Source of the DNA: Herbaspirillum chlorophenolicum
GTDB lineage: Bacteria > Pseudomonadota > Gammaproteobacteria > Burkholderiales > Burkholderiaceae_D
DNA length: 64,000 bases
NCBI RefSeq assembly: GCF_001189955.1
Contig: NZ_LFLT01000025.1
Coordinates: forward strand, 1 to 64,000
Reading direction: 5' to 3'
Under the pieces are notes generated by a model. The model saw only the letters and a list, made by a program, of their open reading frames with translations, was not told the DNA's origin and made no database searches. Below, in pieces: positions 54,514 through 63,326 of the stretch (the first letter of the stretch is position 1; each line of letters opens with the position of its first letter). A program made the translations under genes and the position numbers.

Positions 54514-55137
54514 ATGGCGACATCATCGCAACAGCAGGCCGACACCATCCTCGACTTCTGGTTTGGCGCCGGTTTCGACAACGCCGGCGCCGCAGAAGTG
54601 GCTGCGCGCCAGTCGGTGCTGTGGTGGAGCAAGAATCCGGAGATCGACGCCGACTGCCGTACCCGCTTCGAGCCGCTGCTCATGGATGCCGCGGCCAACC
54701 GGCTGGCCGACTGGGCCGATGCGCCGCGCACCACGCTGGCGCTGCTCCTGCTGCTGGACCAATTCCCGCGCAACATCTACCGCGATACCGCGCAGGCATT
54801 CGCCTTCGATGAACTGGCTCGCCAGCATTGCCACCTGGCGCTGGCCATGGGCCTGGACCAGCAGTTGCCGGCCATCGCCCGCGTGTTCGTCTACCTGCCG
54901 CTGGAACATTCGGAAGACATCGACGACCAGCAATATTCGCTGGAGCTGTTCCGCACGCTGGCCAAACAAGCCGGCCAAGCCGACCGGGAAATCTTTGCCC
55001 ACTTCGCTGACTATGCGAAGAAGCACCACCAGATCATCGAGCGTTTCGGCCGCTTCCCGCACCGCAACCAGATCCTCGGACGCGCCTCCACTGCCGAGGA
55101 AAGCGCCTTCCTGCAACAGCCAGGTTCTTCCTTCTGA
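54514..55137 (+). CDS. DUF924-family protein
   Basis: A 207-residue soluble helical protein with the DUF924 marks ILDFWFGAG near the start, the RFEPLLMDAAANRLADW region, LLLLDQFPRNIYRDTAQAFA and PLEHSEDIDDQQ...FGRFPHRN. Function unknown; distant similarity to TPR-like folds has been noted for the family. It starts 2 bases after the S4 gene, ends the short operon, and is followed by an intrinsic terminator. Confidence 0.88.
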   Translation: MATSSQQQADTILDFWFGAGFDNAGAAEVAARQSVLWWSKNPEIDADCRTRFEPLLMDAAANRLADWADAPRTTLALLLLLDQFPRNIYRDTAQAFAFDELARQHCHLALAMGLDQQLPAIARVFVYLPLEHSEDIDDQQYSLELFRTLAKQAGQADREIFAHFADYAKKHHQIIERFGRFPHRNQILGRASTAEESAFLQQPGSSF

Positions 55138-55190
55138 ACCTGCCAGATTCGAAGCTCGGGCTGAACTAGTTCGACGCCGCCGTAAAAATA

Positions 55191-55218
55191 AGCGCCTTCC
55201 ATATGAAGGCGCTTTTTC
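55191..55218 (+). terminator. Intrinsic terminator after the DUF924 gene
   Basis: A 9-bp perfect stem AGCGCCTTC/GAAGGCGCT (55191-55199 with 55205-55213), followed by five T on the plus strand. It separates this operon from the minor pilin genes. Confidence 0.88.
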
Positions 55219-55263
55219 TTTCCCTACACTCGCCGCTTTCCCTATCTCTTTCGCCATCCGGCC

Positions 55264-55785
55264 ATGCCCCACCGCTCCTCCGGCTTCACGATGATAGAAG
55301 TGCTGGTCGCCATGCTCGTCATCGGCACCGGTGCACTGGCGATGGTCATGCTGCAGTTGCATGCCTTGCGCAGCAGCCGCGACAACAGCCTGCAGGCCAG
55401 GGCCGCAGCCATGGCAGGCGAGCTGGCCGAATTGCGCGCGGCTTACCACGCGGTTGCAACCGGCGGCGCCGATCCCTACCTGTTCGCGTTCGACGCAGGA
55501 AAAACGTCGCCCTCCTCCATCGCCGCTTGTTCATCCTCGCCATGCGATGCCACCGGCTTTGCCAACGCCGCCATCGCTGACTGGTCCGCACGGCTGGCGC
55601 GCGACTTCCCTGCCGCCCGCGCCATAGTCTGCCGCGACAGCAGCGCCGGCAAGCAGCCCGCTTGGCGCTGCGACGACAGTCCGACATCGCCGGTCATGGT
55701 CAAACTGGGCTGGCGCCGCGCCGATTCTGCGCCTGATGATGCATCCAATGCAGCGCCGTTGATTCAGCTCTTCATCGATCGCTGA
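55264..55785 (+). CDS. pilV: Type IV pilus minor pilin PilV
   Basis: A 173-residue prepilin with the prepilin peptidase site SGFTMIEVLVAMLVIG (cleavage after Gly7, Glu at mature position 5) and a hydrophobic N-terminal helix. The C-terminal part has four cysteines. PilV-type proteins help start type IV pilus assembly. It opens the cluster pilV-pilW-pilX-pilE-fimT. Confidence 0.87.
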   Translation: MPHRSSGFTMIEVLVAMLVIGTGALAMVMLQLHALRSSRDNSLQARAAAMAGELAELRAAYHAVATGGADPYLFAFDAGKTSPSSIAACSSSPCDATGFANAAIADWSARLARDFPAARAIVCRDSSAGKQPAWRCDDSPTSPVMVKLGWRRADSAPDDASNAAPLIQLFIDR

Positions 55786-55795
55786 ACACGCCACC

Positions 55796-56683
55796 ATGAA
55801 GATGCATCAACACCATTTCCAACGGGGCCTGACGCTGGTCGAAATGATGGCCGCGCTAACCGTCGGCCTGCTGGTGATCCTGGCCGCCACGGCACTGCTG
55901 CAGAACGCACGCGCCGCTTACCAGGACATCGACGATGCCGGACGTGTACAGGAAACCGGCCGCATGGCCATGGCACACCTTGCCGACGCCGTGCGCCAGG
56001 CCAACCACCTGCCGTGGGAAACGGCATTGGATAAGCTGCCGGCATCGGCACCGGGCCTGCGCGGCATCGACAACAGCAGCCAGGCCAACGGGCTCGATCC
56101 GGCACAGGGACTTGTCACCGCCGACACCGGCCGCGGCCTCAACCAAAGCGACATCCTGATGCTGGGATTTTTTGGCGCTCCGGACCACGCTGCCGGCAGC
56201 ATCGTCAACTGCAGCGGCGCTGTGGTACCGAACGGACCGCTGGACGAAACCGCGCGCAGTTGGGTCATCTACTACATCGCGCCAGGCACCGGCAACGAAC
56301 CCGAACTGCGCTGCCGCTATCAGGGCAAGTCCGGCGCCTGGACCTCGGATGCGCTCGCGCGCGGCGTGGAAGCGATGCAGTTGCGCTACGCCGTGGACAG
56401 CGACGGCGACGGCCGTCCCGATCGCTGGCTCGACGCTTCCGCTATCGATACCGCGATGTGGCAGCGCGTGGTATTGGTGCGCATCGCCCTGCTGGTGCGC
56501 GGCAACCAGCGGCGTCCATCTGCGTCCGGTGCGCTTGCGCGCAGCTACGATCTGTTCCCCGCCGAGCCGGGCAATGCAGCCTACCGGTTTATAGAAAAGG
56601 ACGGCGACCAGCGCCTGCGCGCAGTCTTTCAAACCACGGTATTCCTGCGCAACGCCACTTCGATACCGGCGGCACAGCCATGA
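55796..56683 (+). CDS. pilW: Type IV pilus minor pilin PilW
   Basis: A 295-residue prepilin. The signal QRGLTLVEMMAALTVGLLV has the cleavable Gly and Glu5 pattern. The long C-terminal domain with DSDGDGRPDRW (a calcium-loop-like motif) and DTAMWQRVVLVRIALLVR is PilW-like. It starts 10 bases after pilV and overlaps pilX by 4 bases (ATGA). Confidence 0.87.
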   Translation: MKMHQHHFQRGLTLVEMMAALTVGLLVILAATALLQNARAAYQDIDDAGRVQETGRMAMAHLADAVRQANHLPWETALDKLPASAPGLRGIDNSSQANGLDPAQGLVTADTGRGLNQSDILMLGFFGAPDHAAGSIVNCSGAVVPNGPLDETARSWVIYYIAPGTGNEPELRCRYQGKSGAWTSDALARGVEAMQLRYAVDSDGDGRPDRWLDASAIDTAMWQRVVLVRIALLVRGNQRRPSASGALARSYDLFPAEPGNAAYRFIEKDGDQRLRAVFQTTVFLRNATSIPAAQP

Positions 56684-57267
56684 GTCGCCCGCCATCTCGC
56701 CAGCGCGGCGCCACGCTGATGATTGCGCTGATCATGCTGGCCGTGATCCTGCTGCTGGGCATCGCATCGGCATCGCTGCTGATGCTGGACGAACGTGCGG
56801 CGCGCAACCATCGCGCCCATGAACAGGCAAGGATGGCCGCACAAGCGGCGCTTGACGATGCTTGCGAAGAAATACGGCGCGGCATACGCACCGGGGTGGC
56901 GCATGCCTTCCCTGCAAAAAATGGCTGCCACTCCGATAGCGAAAGACTGGCGTTGTGCCTGGGCAGCGCGCAAGCCACCGGATGGAAATTCACGCAGCTG
57001 ACCGGCGCTGAAGAGGGTTCTGCAATCTATGGCCAATTCACCGGAAACCAGCCGCCCAACCCCGGAGACGAAATTCCGGCGCCGCGTTACCTGATCGAAC
57101 TTGTCGCCGGCACGCCGCCCGCCACCATCCTTTACCGGCTCAGCGCCATCGGCTTCGGCCGCGATGGTGCGCAAGTGCTATTGCAAAGCATCGTCTTGCG
57201 GCGTATCGATGCCGCGGGAAGGGCGCAATGCGTACCGATCGGATGGCGCGCACTGGCCGCCGCATGA
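56680..57267 (+). CDS. pilX: Type IV pilus assembly protein PilX
   Basis: A 195-residue protein with the PilX-type N-terminus SRQRGATLMIALIMLAVILL (prepilin-like, with Leu/Met in place of the usual Glu5) and DERAARNHRAHEQARMAAQAAL following it, the usual PilX helix. It lacks a large C-terminal domain. It overlaps pilW, so the two are translationally coupled. A pilY1 gene normally follows pilX, but here the next gene is a pilin 10 bases on. Confidence 0.84.
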   Translation: MSRPPSRQRGATLMIALIMLAVILLLGIASASLLMLDERAARNHRAHEQARMAAQAALDDACEEIRRGIRTGVAHAFPAKNGCHSDSERLALCLGSAQATGWKFTQLTGAEEGSAIYGQFTGNQPPNPGDEIPAPRYLIELVAGTPPATILYRLSAIGFGRDGAQVLLQSIVLRRIDAAGRAQCVPIGWRALAAA

Positions 57268-57277
57268 CAGGAACCCA

Positions 57278-57730
57278 ATGACGACATCGCCGATGACATC
57301 CCGCACCAAACGCGGCTTCACCCTGATCGAGCTGACAGTGGCGGTCGCCATTATCGGCATCCTCGCCACGCTGGGCTGGAGCGGCTACAGCCAGCATGTG
57401 CTAAAGGCCCGGCGCGCCGAAGGGCGTGCCGCGGTACTGCAGGTATTGCTGCAGCAGGAACGGCAATTCTCCTACCGTCACAGCTACCATGCCTTCGCTC
57501 CTGGCGCGGCGCAAACGGAATTCAAATGGTATTCGGGCGACCGGCCGGAAACCAGCGCCTACAGCATCGCCGCGCAAGCCTGCGACGGCGAGGACCTGCG
57601 TAGCTGCGTGCGCGTGACGGCCACGCCCGGCGGTGCGCTGGTCAACGCCACCTATCGCGACGAGCGATGCGGCGCGCTCTACGCCGATAGCCGCGGCCGG
57701 CGCGGCGCCGACGGCAATGACTGCTGGTGA
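57278..57730 (+). CDS. Type IV minor pilin, PilE-like
   Basis: A 150-residue prepilin with site KRGFTLIELTVAVAIIG (Glu5 present) and a short C-terminal domain containing a Cys pair (CDGEDLRSC) and a terminal RRGADGNDCW. This resembles the small PilE/PilA-like protein at the end of minor pilin operons. Start ATG 57278 follows an AGGA. Coupled to the neighbouring pilin genes by short gaps (10 and 4 bases). Confidence 0.85.
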   Translation: MTTSPMTSRTKRGFTLIELTVAVAIIGILATLGWSGYSQHVLKARRAEGRAAVLQVLLQQERQFSYRHSYHAFAPGAAQTEFKWYSGDRPETSAYSIAAQACDGEDLRSCVRVTATPGGALVNATYRDERCGALYADSRGRRGADGNDCW

Positions 57731-57734
57731 AACC

Positions 57735-58223
57735 ATGCACCCAAACGGCTCCACTCGCGGATTCATCGGCGGCTTCACCCTGATCGAACTGATGGTGGTG
57801 CTTCTCATCGCCAGCGTCCTGCTGGCAGCGGGCGTCCCGGTGCTGCAGAATTTCGTTGCCGAACAGCAGCTCATCGGCGCCGGCAACGCCTTCCTCCACG
57901 GCGCCAGCCTGACCCGCGCCGAAGCCCTGCGCCACGGCCGCCGCGCAGACATGGTGCCGGCCGACGGCCGCGACTGGAAAAACGGCTGGCGCATCGCGGT
58001 CGGCAAACGCGAAGTGATGACCCAACCCGCACTGCCGCCCGGCATCGCCGTGGCCTATACCCGAGGCGGCGAAGCGGTGGCTTTCCAGGCAAGCGGACAA
58101 CCGGGCACAAAAGGCAGCTGGTATTTCAGCGCCGCCGGCATGACGCGGGTGGTGATCATCAACTTTCTCGGACGCGTGCGCGTTTGCAACCCTGCCAGAG
58201 ACAGCAGTTGCCAAGCCGATTGA
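57735..58223 (+). CDS. fimT: Minor pseudopilin FimT/GspH
   Basis: A 162-residue GspH/FimT-type protein with prepilin site IGGFTLIELMVVLLIAS and the GspH domain feature NAFLHGASLTRAEALRHGRR. FimT proteins assist pilus assembly or DNA binding in natural transformation in some species. It starts 4 bases after the preceding pilin gene. In many betaproteobacteria fimT lies first in this cluster; here it is last. Confidence 0.85.
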   Translation: MHPNGSTRGFIGGFTLIELMVVLLIASVLLAAGVPVLQNFVAEQQLIGAGNAFLHGASLTRAEALRHGRRADMVPADGRDWKNGWRIAVGKREVMTQPALPPGIAVAYTRGGEAVAFQASGQPGTKGSWYFSAAGMTRVVIINFLGRVRVCNPARDSSCQAD

Positions 58224-58336
58224 TCCGGCTTCGAATGGGAGCGGAAACCGTCCTCAAAGCCGTGTATATTGACGGGCATCCGGCGACACGCCCGGCCAGC
58301 ATGGCTCGGCCACGCCCATCCCCATACGGCGACCCC

Positions 58337-59458
58337 ATGAACCTGACAGAAGATCCGATCTACCAATTCGACGTCGGCAACGACCAACAAGCCATGGCGC
58401 TGGCGCTGATCCAGGCCGGTTTCGGCATGCTCAACACCACGCCCAATCCGCGTGTGGGCTGCGTGATCGTCAAGGAGCGCCGCGTGATCGGCGCCGGCTT
58501 CACCCAGCCGCCCGGCGGCAACCATGCCGAAATCCAGGCGCTGGCCGACGCCGCCGCGCGTGGCCAGGATGTGCGCGGCGCCACTGTCTACGTCACGCTG
58601 GAACCCTGCAGCCACTTCGGCCGCACCCCGCCTTGCGCCGATGCGCTGGTGCGCGCCGGCGTGGCCCGCGTGGTGGCTGCCATCGCCGACCCTAATCCAC
58701 TGGTGGCCGGCCAGGGCCTGGCCAAATTGCAGGCGGCAGGAATCGACGTCATGTGCGGCCTACTGGAAGAAGAAGCACAGGAAATCAACATCGGCTTCCT
58801 GGCGCGGATGCGCACCGGCAAACCCTGGGTACGCATGAAAAGCGCCGCCAGCCTGGATGGCAAAACCGCCCTGCACAACGGCCTGAGCCAATGGATCACC
58901 AGCCAGGCCGCGCGTGACGACGGCCACGTCTGGCGCGCCCGCGCCTGCGCCATCATGGCCGGCATCGGCACCATCGCCAAGGACGACGCCCAGCTCACCG
59001 TGCGCGCCATCGACACGCCGCGCCAGCCGCGCCGCATCGTGGTCGACAGCAAGCTCGCCGTCTCGCCCCAGGCCCGCGTGATCCAGGGCGGCGGAACCTG
59101 GATCTTCACCGCCACCGAAGACAAGGAAAAAACCGCCAGGCTGGAGGCCGAAGGCGCCGAAGTCATCGTGCTGGCCAACGCCGACGGCAAGGTCGACCTG
59201 CCCGCGCTGGTGCGCGAACTCGGCCAGCGCCAGATCAATGAATTGCATGTGGAAGCGGGCTCCAAGCTCAACGCTTCGCTGATCCGCGAAGGCTGCGTCG
59301 ACGAACTGCTGGTCTATCTCGCGCCCAGCCTGCTGGGCGAGGGCCGCAACATGTTCGACTTGCCGCCGCTGGACGACCTGTCCGGCAAGATCGGCCTGAA
59401 CTTCTATGAGGTCAAGCAGATCGGTCCGGATTTGCGTATCCTTGCACGGTTCAACTAA
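58337..59458 (+). CDS. ribD: Bifunctional riboflavin deaminase/reductase RibD
   Basis: Performs the second and third steps of riboflavin synthesis: deamination of the pyrimidine, then NADPH reduction of the ribosyl side chain. The 373-residue protein has the deaminase zinc motif HAEIQAL (near residue 62) with EPCSHFGRTPPC (near 90), then the reductase domain with SLDGKTAL and ELHVEAGSKLNASLI. The ATG at 58337 (MNLTEDPIYQF) fits. No FMN riboswitch signature is visible upstream. ribE follows 39 bases later. Confidence 0.96.
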   Translation: MNLTEDPIYQFDVGNDQQAMALALIQAGFGMLNTTPNPRVGCVIVKERRVIGAGFTQPPGGNHAEIQALADAAARGQDVRGATVYVTLEPCSHFGRTPPCADALVRAGVARVVAAIADPNPLVAGQGLAKLQAAGIDVMCGLLEEEAQEINIGFLARMRTGKPWVRMKSAASLDGKTALHNGLSQWITSQAARDDGHVWRARACAIMAGIGTIAKDDAQLTVRAIDTPRQPRRIVVDSKLAVSPQARVIQGGGTWIFTATEDKEKTARLEAEGAEVIVLANADGKVDLPALVRELGQRQINELHVEAGSKLNASLIREGCVDELLVYLAPSLLGEGRNMFDLPPLDDLSGKIGLNFYEVKQIGPDLRILARFN

Positions 59459-59497
59459 TCGCCCGGCCCAGCCCGGAGTTCTTACAGAGGCAGCAAC

Positions 59498-60118
59498 ATG
59501 TTCACAGGTATCGTCGCCACCATCGGCAAAATCACCTCCGTCCAACCGCTCGCCGCCGGCCCCGATGCCGGCGTGCGCCTGACCATCGATGCCGGCGCCC
59601 TGCCCATGGCCGACGTCGGCCTGGGCGACTCGATCGCCTTGAACGGCGCCTGCATGACCGTAGTGGAAAAAAGCGCCAACGGCTTCACCGTCGACGTCTC
59701 GCGCGAAAGCCTGAACCTCACCGCCGGCCTGGATGCCCCCGGCGAAGTCAACCTGGAAAAAGCCCTGACCCTGGCCGAACGCCTGGGCGGCCACCTGGTC
59801 TCGGGCCACGTCGACGGTCTGGGCCAAGTCCACTCCTTCGAACCGGTCGGCGAATCGCGCGAACTGATCGTCGACGCGCCGAAGTCGCTGGGCAAGTACC
59901 TTGCCTACAAGGGCTCGATCGTGGTCAATGGCGTCTCGCTGACGGTCAACCGCGTCGAAGACCTGGCCGATGCCTGCCGCTTCTCGATCAACCTGATTCC
60001 GCACACGGTGGAAGTAACCACGTTGAAGCACCTGAAGGCCGGCAGCAAGGTAAATCTGGAAATCGACCTGATTGCGCGGTATGTCGAGCGCATGCTCAGC
60101 ACGTCCCATATCGCCTGA
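59498..60118 (+). CDS. ribE: Riboflavin synthase alpha subunit
   Basis: Converts two lumazine molecules to riboflavin. The 206-residue protein begins MFTGIVATIGKI, the conserved RibE start, and consists of two lumazine-binding repeats (SIALNGACMTVVE and SIVVNGVSLTVNR), each with the GDSI/KGSI..NG pattern. It forms an operon with ribD. The other riboflavin genes ribB and ribH are 48 kb away in this window. Confidence 0.97.
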   Translation: MFTGIVATIGKITSVQPLAAGPDAGVRLTIDAGALPMADVGLGDSIALNGACMTVVEKSANGFTVDVSRESLNLTAGLDAPGEVNLEKALTLAERLGGHLVSGHVDGLGQVHSFEPVGESRELIVDAPKSLGKYLAYKGSIVVNGVSLTVNRVEDLADACRFSINLIPHTVEVTTLKHLKAGSKVNLEIDLIARYVERMLSTSHIA

Positions 60119-60170
60119 TCGGCATTCATCGCTACATTGCCATGTAACTCCGTCCTATCTTGTACCGTCG

Positions 60171-60962
60171 TCACAGAGCGGACGAGTAGTGCGTATTCGC
60201 AACCGCAGCCGTATCGGCAAGGAAGGATTCGAAGGCCGCGACCAACGCAAGCGGCGTCTCGTTCATCGGGTAATGACCGGCATTCTTCAAGATTTCAACA
60301 ATGGCATGAGGATAGCGGCGAAGGTAGGTTTGCGCCATCAATCCGGCGTTGAATGTCGGATCGTGCTCCCCCACCAGCACCTTGACCGGATGCTGTCCGG
60401 TAATCTCGTTGCTGAAGTCAGTGTCGGCCCATGCACGGAAATATGCAGCGAACGCTTCCGGAGAGGAATGCGCCGCCGAATATGCCGCTTTCCATTCGAC
60501 CCAGGACGAGGGCAAGCGTCCGCCGGTGCTGCGATCGATAATGGCTTTGCGCTTGTCCACGCACCCGGCGGCATCTTCAAGCAAACGCCGCGTCGCGGTA
60601 TCGTACGAAATGCCGCCACAAGGAACCGGCGCAATGGCAACCAGTGCACGTACCCGCTCGGGGGCACATGCAGCAATCCGCTCGATCGCCATGCCTCCCA
60701 TCGAATGGCCGATCAGGCTGAAGGAGGTAAATCCGAGCGCATCGGCAAGCGCCAGCGCATCGGCGGCGATCTCATCGATCGTGTATGCGCCGCGCGTCTC
60801 CTGCATGCTCCCGTAGCCGCGATAATCCATGAATACATAGCTGAACGCATGGCCGGACAGCCAGGGTTCAATCTGTTCGAACGAGCGCGCATCACCAAAC
60901 CAGCCGTGCAGGACGAGGACAGGGTGAGGGCCATTCCCCACGCGATGAAACGTATTGGGCAT
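60171..60962 (-). CDS. Alpha/beta hydrolase
   Basis: A 263-residue alpha/beta-fold hydrolase: HGWFGDARSFEQI with oxyanion residues, the nucleophile serine in IGHSMGGMAIER (near residue 87), VLVGEHDPTFN, and the base histidine in NAGHYPMNETP. The specific ester or peptide substrate is unknown. The ATG at 60962 was chosen; a longer in-frame version would run into low-quality sequence overlapping the AraC regulator promoter. It is divergent from the AraC-family regulator and is a likely target of it. Confidence 0.83.
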   Translation of the reverse strand: MPNTFHRVGNGPHPVLVLHGWFGDARSFEQIEPWLSGHAFSYVFMDYRGYGSMQETRGAYTIDEIAADALALADALGFTSFSLIGHSMGGMAIERIAACAPERVRALVAIAPVPCGGISYDTATRRLLEDAAGCVDKRKAIIDRSTGGRLPSSWVEWKAAYSAAHSSPEAFAAYFRAWADTDFSNEITGQHPVKVLVGEHDPTFNAGLMAQTYLRRYPHAIVEILKNAGHYPMNETPLALVAAFESFLADTAAVANTHYSSAL

Positions 60963-61051
60963 ATCGACTCCGATGTGAATGAAATGTCGCCGCCATACGG
61001 CGCGGCGAGAAAAGATGCGGCAGATCGTAAGCCGGCCAGGCCAGGCCCACC

Positions 61052-61079
61052 TTCTGCATCGGGTCATTCACTGTAGAAT
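61052..61079 (+). promoter_or_regulatory. Promoter of the AraC regulator, TTCTGC-16-TAGAAT, probably leaderless
   Basis: An extended -10 (TGTAGAAT) at 61072-61079 with TTCTGC at 61052-61057. The -10 ends 7 bases before the ATG at 61087, so the transcript would start at or next to the start codon. Confidence 0.5.
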
Positions 61080-61086
61080 TTGGGCC

Positions 61087-61872
61087 ATGCGAAATACCCT
61101 GGTCGATCCCTTCGAAGACATCCCGCGCGGCGTGGTCGTGACCGCGAACGATTACGCGGCCGGTTCATCGTTTCCCGTACATGCGCATCGGCGCGGGCAG
61201 TTCGCTTTCGCCGCTTGCGGCACGATCAGCATCACCACTCCCGAAGGCCGGTGGCTCGTTCCGCCACAGCGGGCTTGCTGGATTCCCGCCGGGGTTGCTC
61301 ACGAGATGACGATGGGCGGCCCCGTCACCATGCTCAATGCGTTCGTGTCGCCGGACGAAGCGCAGGCCGCGCAACTGCCGGCCGATTGCTGCGTCTATGG
61401 CGTTTCGGCACTTCTCAGGCAATTGCTGGAAGAGGCCATTGATTTACCCGCCATGTACGACGTTGATGGGCGCGCCGGCAAGCTGATGAATCTGCTCGTC
61501 GCGGAAATAGCGTCGATGTCCCGCCTCTCGCTGCATGCGCCGTTGCCGGTTGATCCCCGCCTCGCCCGCGCATGCCGGCGTCTATTCGATGCGCCATCGG
61601 TCGCCACCGGACTCGACATGATCGCTGCCGAAACCGGAATGAGCCGGAGAACATTTACCCGGCATTTCCGTGTGCAGACCGGCGTGAGCTTTGCCGAGTG
61701 GCGCCAGCAAGTCTGCCTGCTCGCCGCCATCGAACGCTTGAGCGGAGGGCAACCCGTGACCCGGGTCGCATTGGATCTTGGCTACGCCAGTCCCAGCGCG
61801 TTCTCATCGGCATTTCGCCGCGTACTTGGAGAAACGCCGACCCAGTATCTGGAGACACGCCGAACGGCATGA
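61087..61872 (+). CDS. AraC-family regulator with cupin sensor domain
   Basis: A 261-residue regulator with an N-terminal cupin domain (PVHAHRRGQFAFAACG, RWLVPPQRACWIPAGVAHEM) and a C-terminal AraC helix-turn-helix pair (about 165-255). The latter includes MIAAETGMSRRTFTRHFRVQ and ALDLGYASPSAFSSAFRRVLG, the conserved second-helix signature. The short size and cupin resemble regulators of small-molecule genes. Divergent from the alpha/beta hydrolase gene across 124 bases; likely its regulator. The ATG at 61087 has no Shine-Dalgarno, in keeping with a leaderless start. Confidence 0.88.
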   Translation: MRNTLVDPFEDIPRGVVVTANDYAAGSSFPVHAHRRGQFAFAACGTISITTPEGRWLVPPQRACWIPAGVAHEMTMGGPVTMLNAFVSPDEAQAAQLPADCCVYGVSALLRQLLEEAIDLPAMYDVDGRAGKLMNLLVAEIASMSRLSLHAPLPVDPRLARACRRLFDAPSVATGLDMIAAETGMSRRTFTRHFRVQTGVSFAEWRQQVCLLAAIERLSGGQPVTRVALDLGYASPSAFSSAFRRVLGETPTQYLETRRTA

Positions 61873-61983
61873 AGGCAGCGCCGTGCATATCGATATGCAA
61901 AATCATTCCTTCGCCGGTGACGGTGTCCGCGCTAGCGTCTTGCTGCAAGTTCCATCCCCAACAGACGACAAGCGAGACACACC

Positions 61984-63273
61984 ATGGCAGATACCCAAGA
62001 CTGGAAGTTCGAAACCCTCTCCATCCATGCAGGCTATGCGCCCGACCCCACTACCCGCGCGGTGGCAGTGCCGATCTACCAGACCGTGGCGTTCGCTTTC
62101 GACGACACCCAGCATGGCGCCGACCTGTTCGACCTGAAGGTGCAAGGCAATATCTACTCGCGCATCATGAACCCGACCCAGGACGTGCTGGAGAAGCGCC
62201 TGGCGGCATTGGAAGGCGGCATCGCGGCACTGGCCGTGGCCTCGGGCCAGGCCGCCGTGACCTATGCGATCCAGACCATCGCCGAGGCCGGCGACAACAT
62301 CGTCTCGGCCTCCACGCTGTATGGCGGCACCTACAACCTGCTGGCCCACACGCTGCCGCAATTCGGCATCGAGACCCGCTTCGCCGATCCGCGCCGGCCG
62401 GCCTCGTTCGAGCCGCTCATCGATGCGCGTACCAAGGCCGTGTTCATCGAGTCGATCGGCAACCCGCTGGGCAACATCACCGACATCGCCGCCGTGGCCG
62501 AGATCGCGCACCGCCACGGCGTGCCGCTGATCGTCGACAACACGGTAGCCACGCCCTACCTGCTGCGGCCCTTCGAGCACGGCGCCGACATCGTGGTGCA
62601 TTCGCTGACCAAATACCTCGGCGGCCACGGCACCACGCTGGGCGGCGCCATCGTGGACTCCGGCAAATTCCCCTGGGCCAAACACAAGGAGCGCTTCAAG
62701 CGCCTCAACGAACCCGATGTGAGCTATCACGGCGTGGTCTACACCGAAGCATTGGGGGAAGCGGCCTACATCGGCCGCGCGCGCGTCGTGCCGTTGCGCA
62801 ATACCGGCGCGGCCTTGTCGCCCTTCAACAGTTTCCAAATCCTGCAGGGCATCGAAACGCTGGCGCTGCGGCTGGACCGCATCACTGCCAATGCACTGTC
62901 AGTGGCGCAGTACCTCAAGCAGCATCCCAAGGTACGCTGGGTCAACTATGCCGGACTGGAAGACCATCCCGACCATGCGCTGGCGCGCAAGTATTTCAAC
63001 GGCAAGGCTTCGGGCGTATTGACTTTCGGCGTGGCCAATGGCCGCGAAGGCGGTGCGCGCTTCCAGGATGCGCTGAAATTGTTCACCCGCCTGGTCAACA
63101 TCGGCGACGCCAAGTCGCTGGCCACCCACCCGGCCTCCACCACGCACCGGCAACTGTCGCCGGCAGAACTCGACAAGGCCGGCGTCACCGAAGACACCGT
63201 GCGGCTGTCCATCGGCATCGAGCATATCGACGATCTGGTGGCCGACCTCAAGCAGGCGCTGGAATCGGCCTGA
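61984..63273 (+). CDS. metY: O-acetylhomoserine aminocarboxypropyltransferase (sulfhydrylase)
   Basis: PLP enzyme that makes homocysteine (or methionine from methanethiol) from O-acetylhomoserine. The 429-residue length and opening [20 protein letters not shown] are typical of MetY. The PLP lysine lies in [16 protein letters not shown] (near residue 208), with the SRIMNPT and [12 protein letters not shown] blocks and the C-terminal [11 protein letters not shown]. The longer size and the insert around [20 protein letters not shown] separate it from MetZ and CGS. No S-box or SAM riboswitch is visible upstream. Confidence 0.94.
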   Translation: MADTQDWKFETLSIHAGYAPDPTTRAVAVPIYQTVAFAFDDTQHGADLFDLKVQGNIYSRIMNPTQDVLEKRLAALEGGIAALAVASGQAAVTYAIQTIAEAGDNIVSASTLYGGTYNLLAHTLPQFGIETRFADPRRPASFEPLIDARTKAVFIESIGNPLGNITDIAAVAEIAHRHGVPLIVDNTVATPYLLRPFEHGADIVVHSLTKYLGGHGTTLGGAIVDSGKFPWAKHKERFKRLNEPDVSYHGVVYTEALGEAAYIGRARVVPLRNTGAALSPFNSFQILQGIETLALRLDRITANALSVAQYLKQHPKVRWVNYAGLEDHPDHALARKYFNGKASGVLTFGVANGREGGARFQDALKLFTRLVNIGDAKSLATHPASTTHRQLSPAELDKAGVTEDTVRLSIGIEHIDDLVADLKQALESA

Positions 63274-63288
63274 AACAAGACGGGCTGA

Positions 63289-63312
63289 TAAAGGCCATAT
63301 TCCTGGCCTTTA
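63289..63312. terminator. Hairpin after metY, weak terminator
   Basis: TAAAGGCCA (63289-63297) pairs perfectly with TGGCCTTTA (63304-63312). Neither strand has a clear T run after it, so the terminator call is tentative; it sits between convergent genes. Confidence 0.4.
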
Positions 63313-63326
63313 CCGGATACAGCGCA

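Noticed and set aside
58224-58336. FMN riboswitch upstream of ribD (and upstream of ribB at 10333-10411)
   Set aside because: The gaps are short and lack the conserved core sequence by eye.
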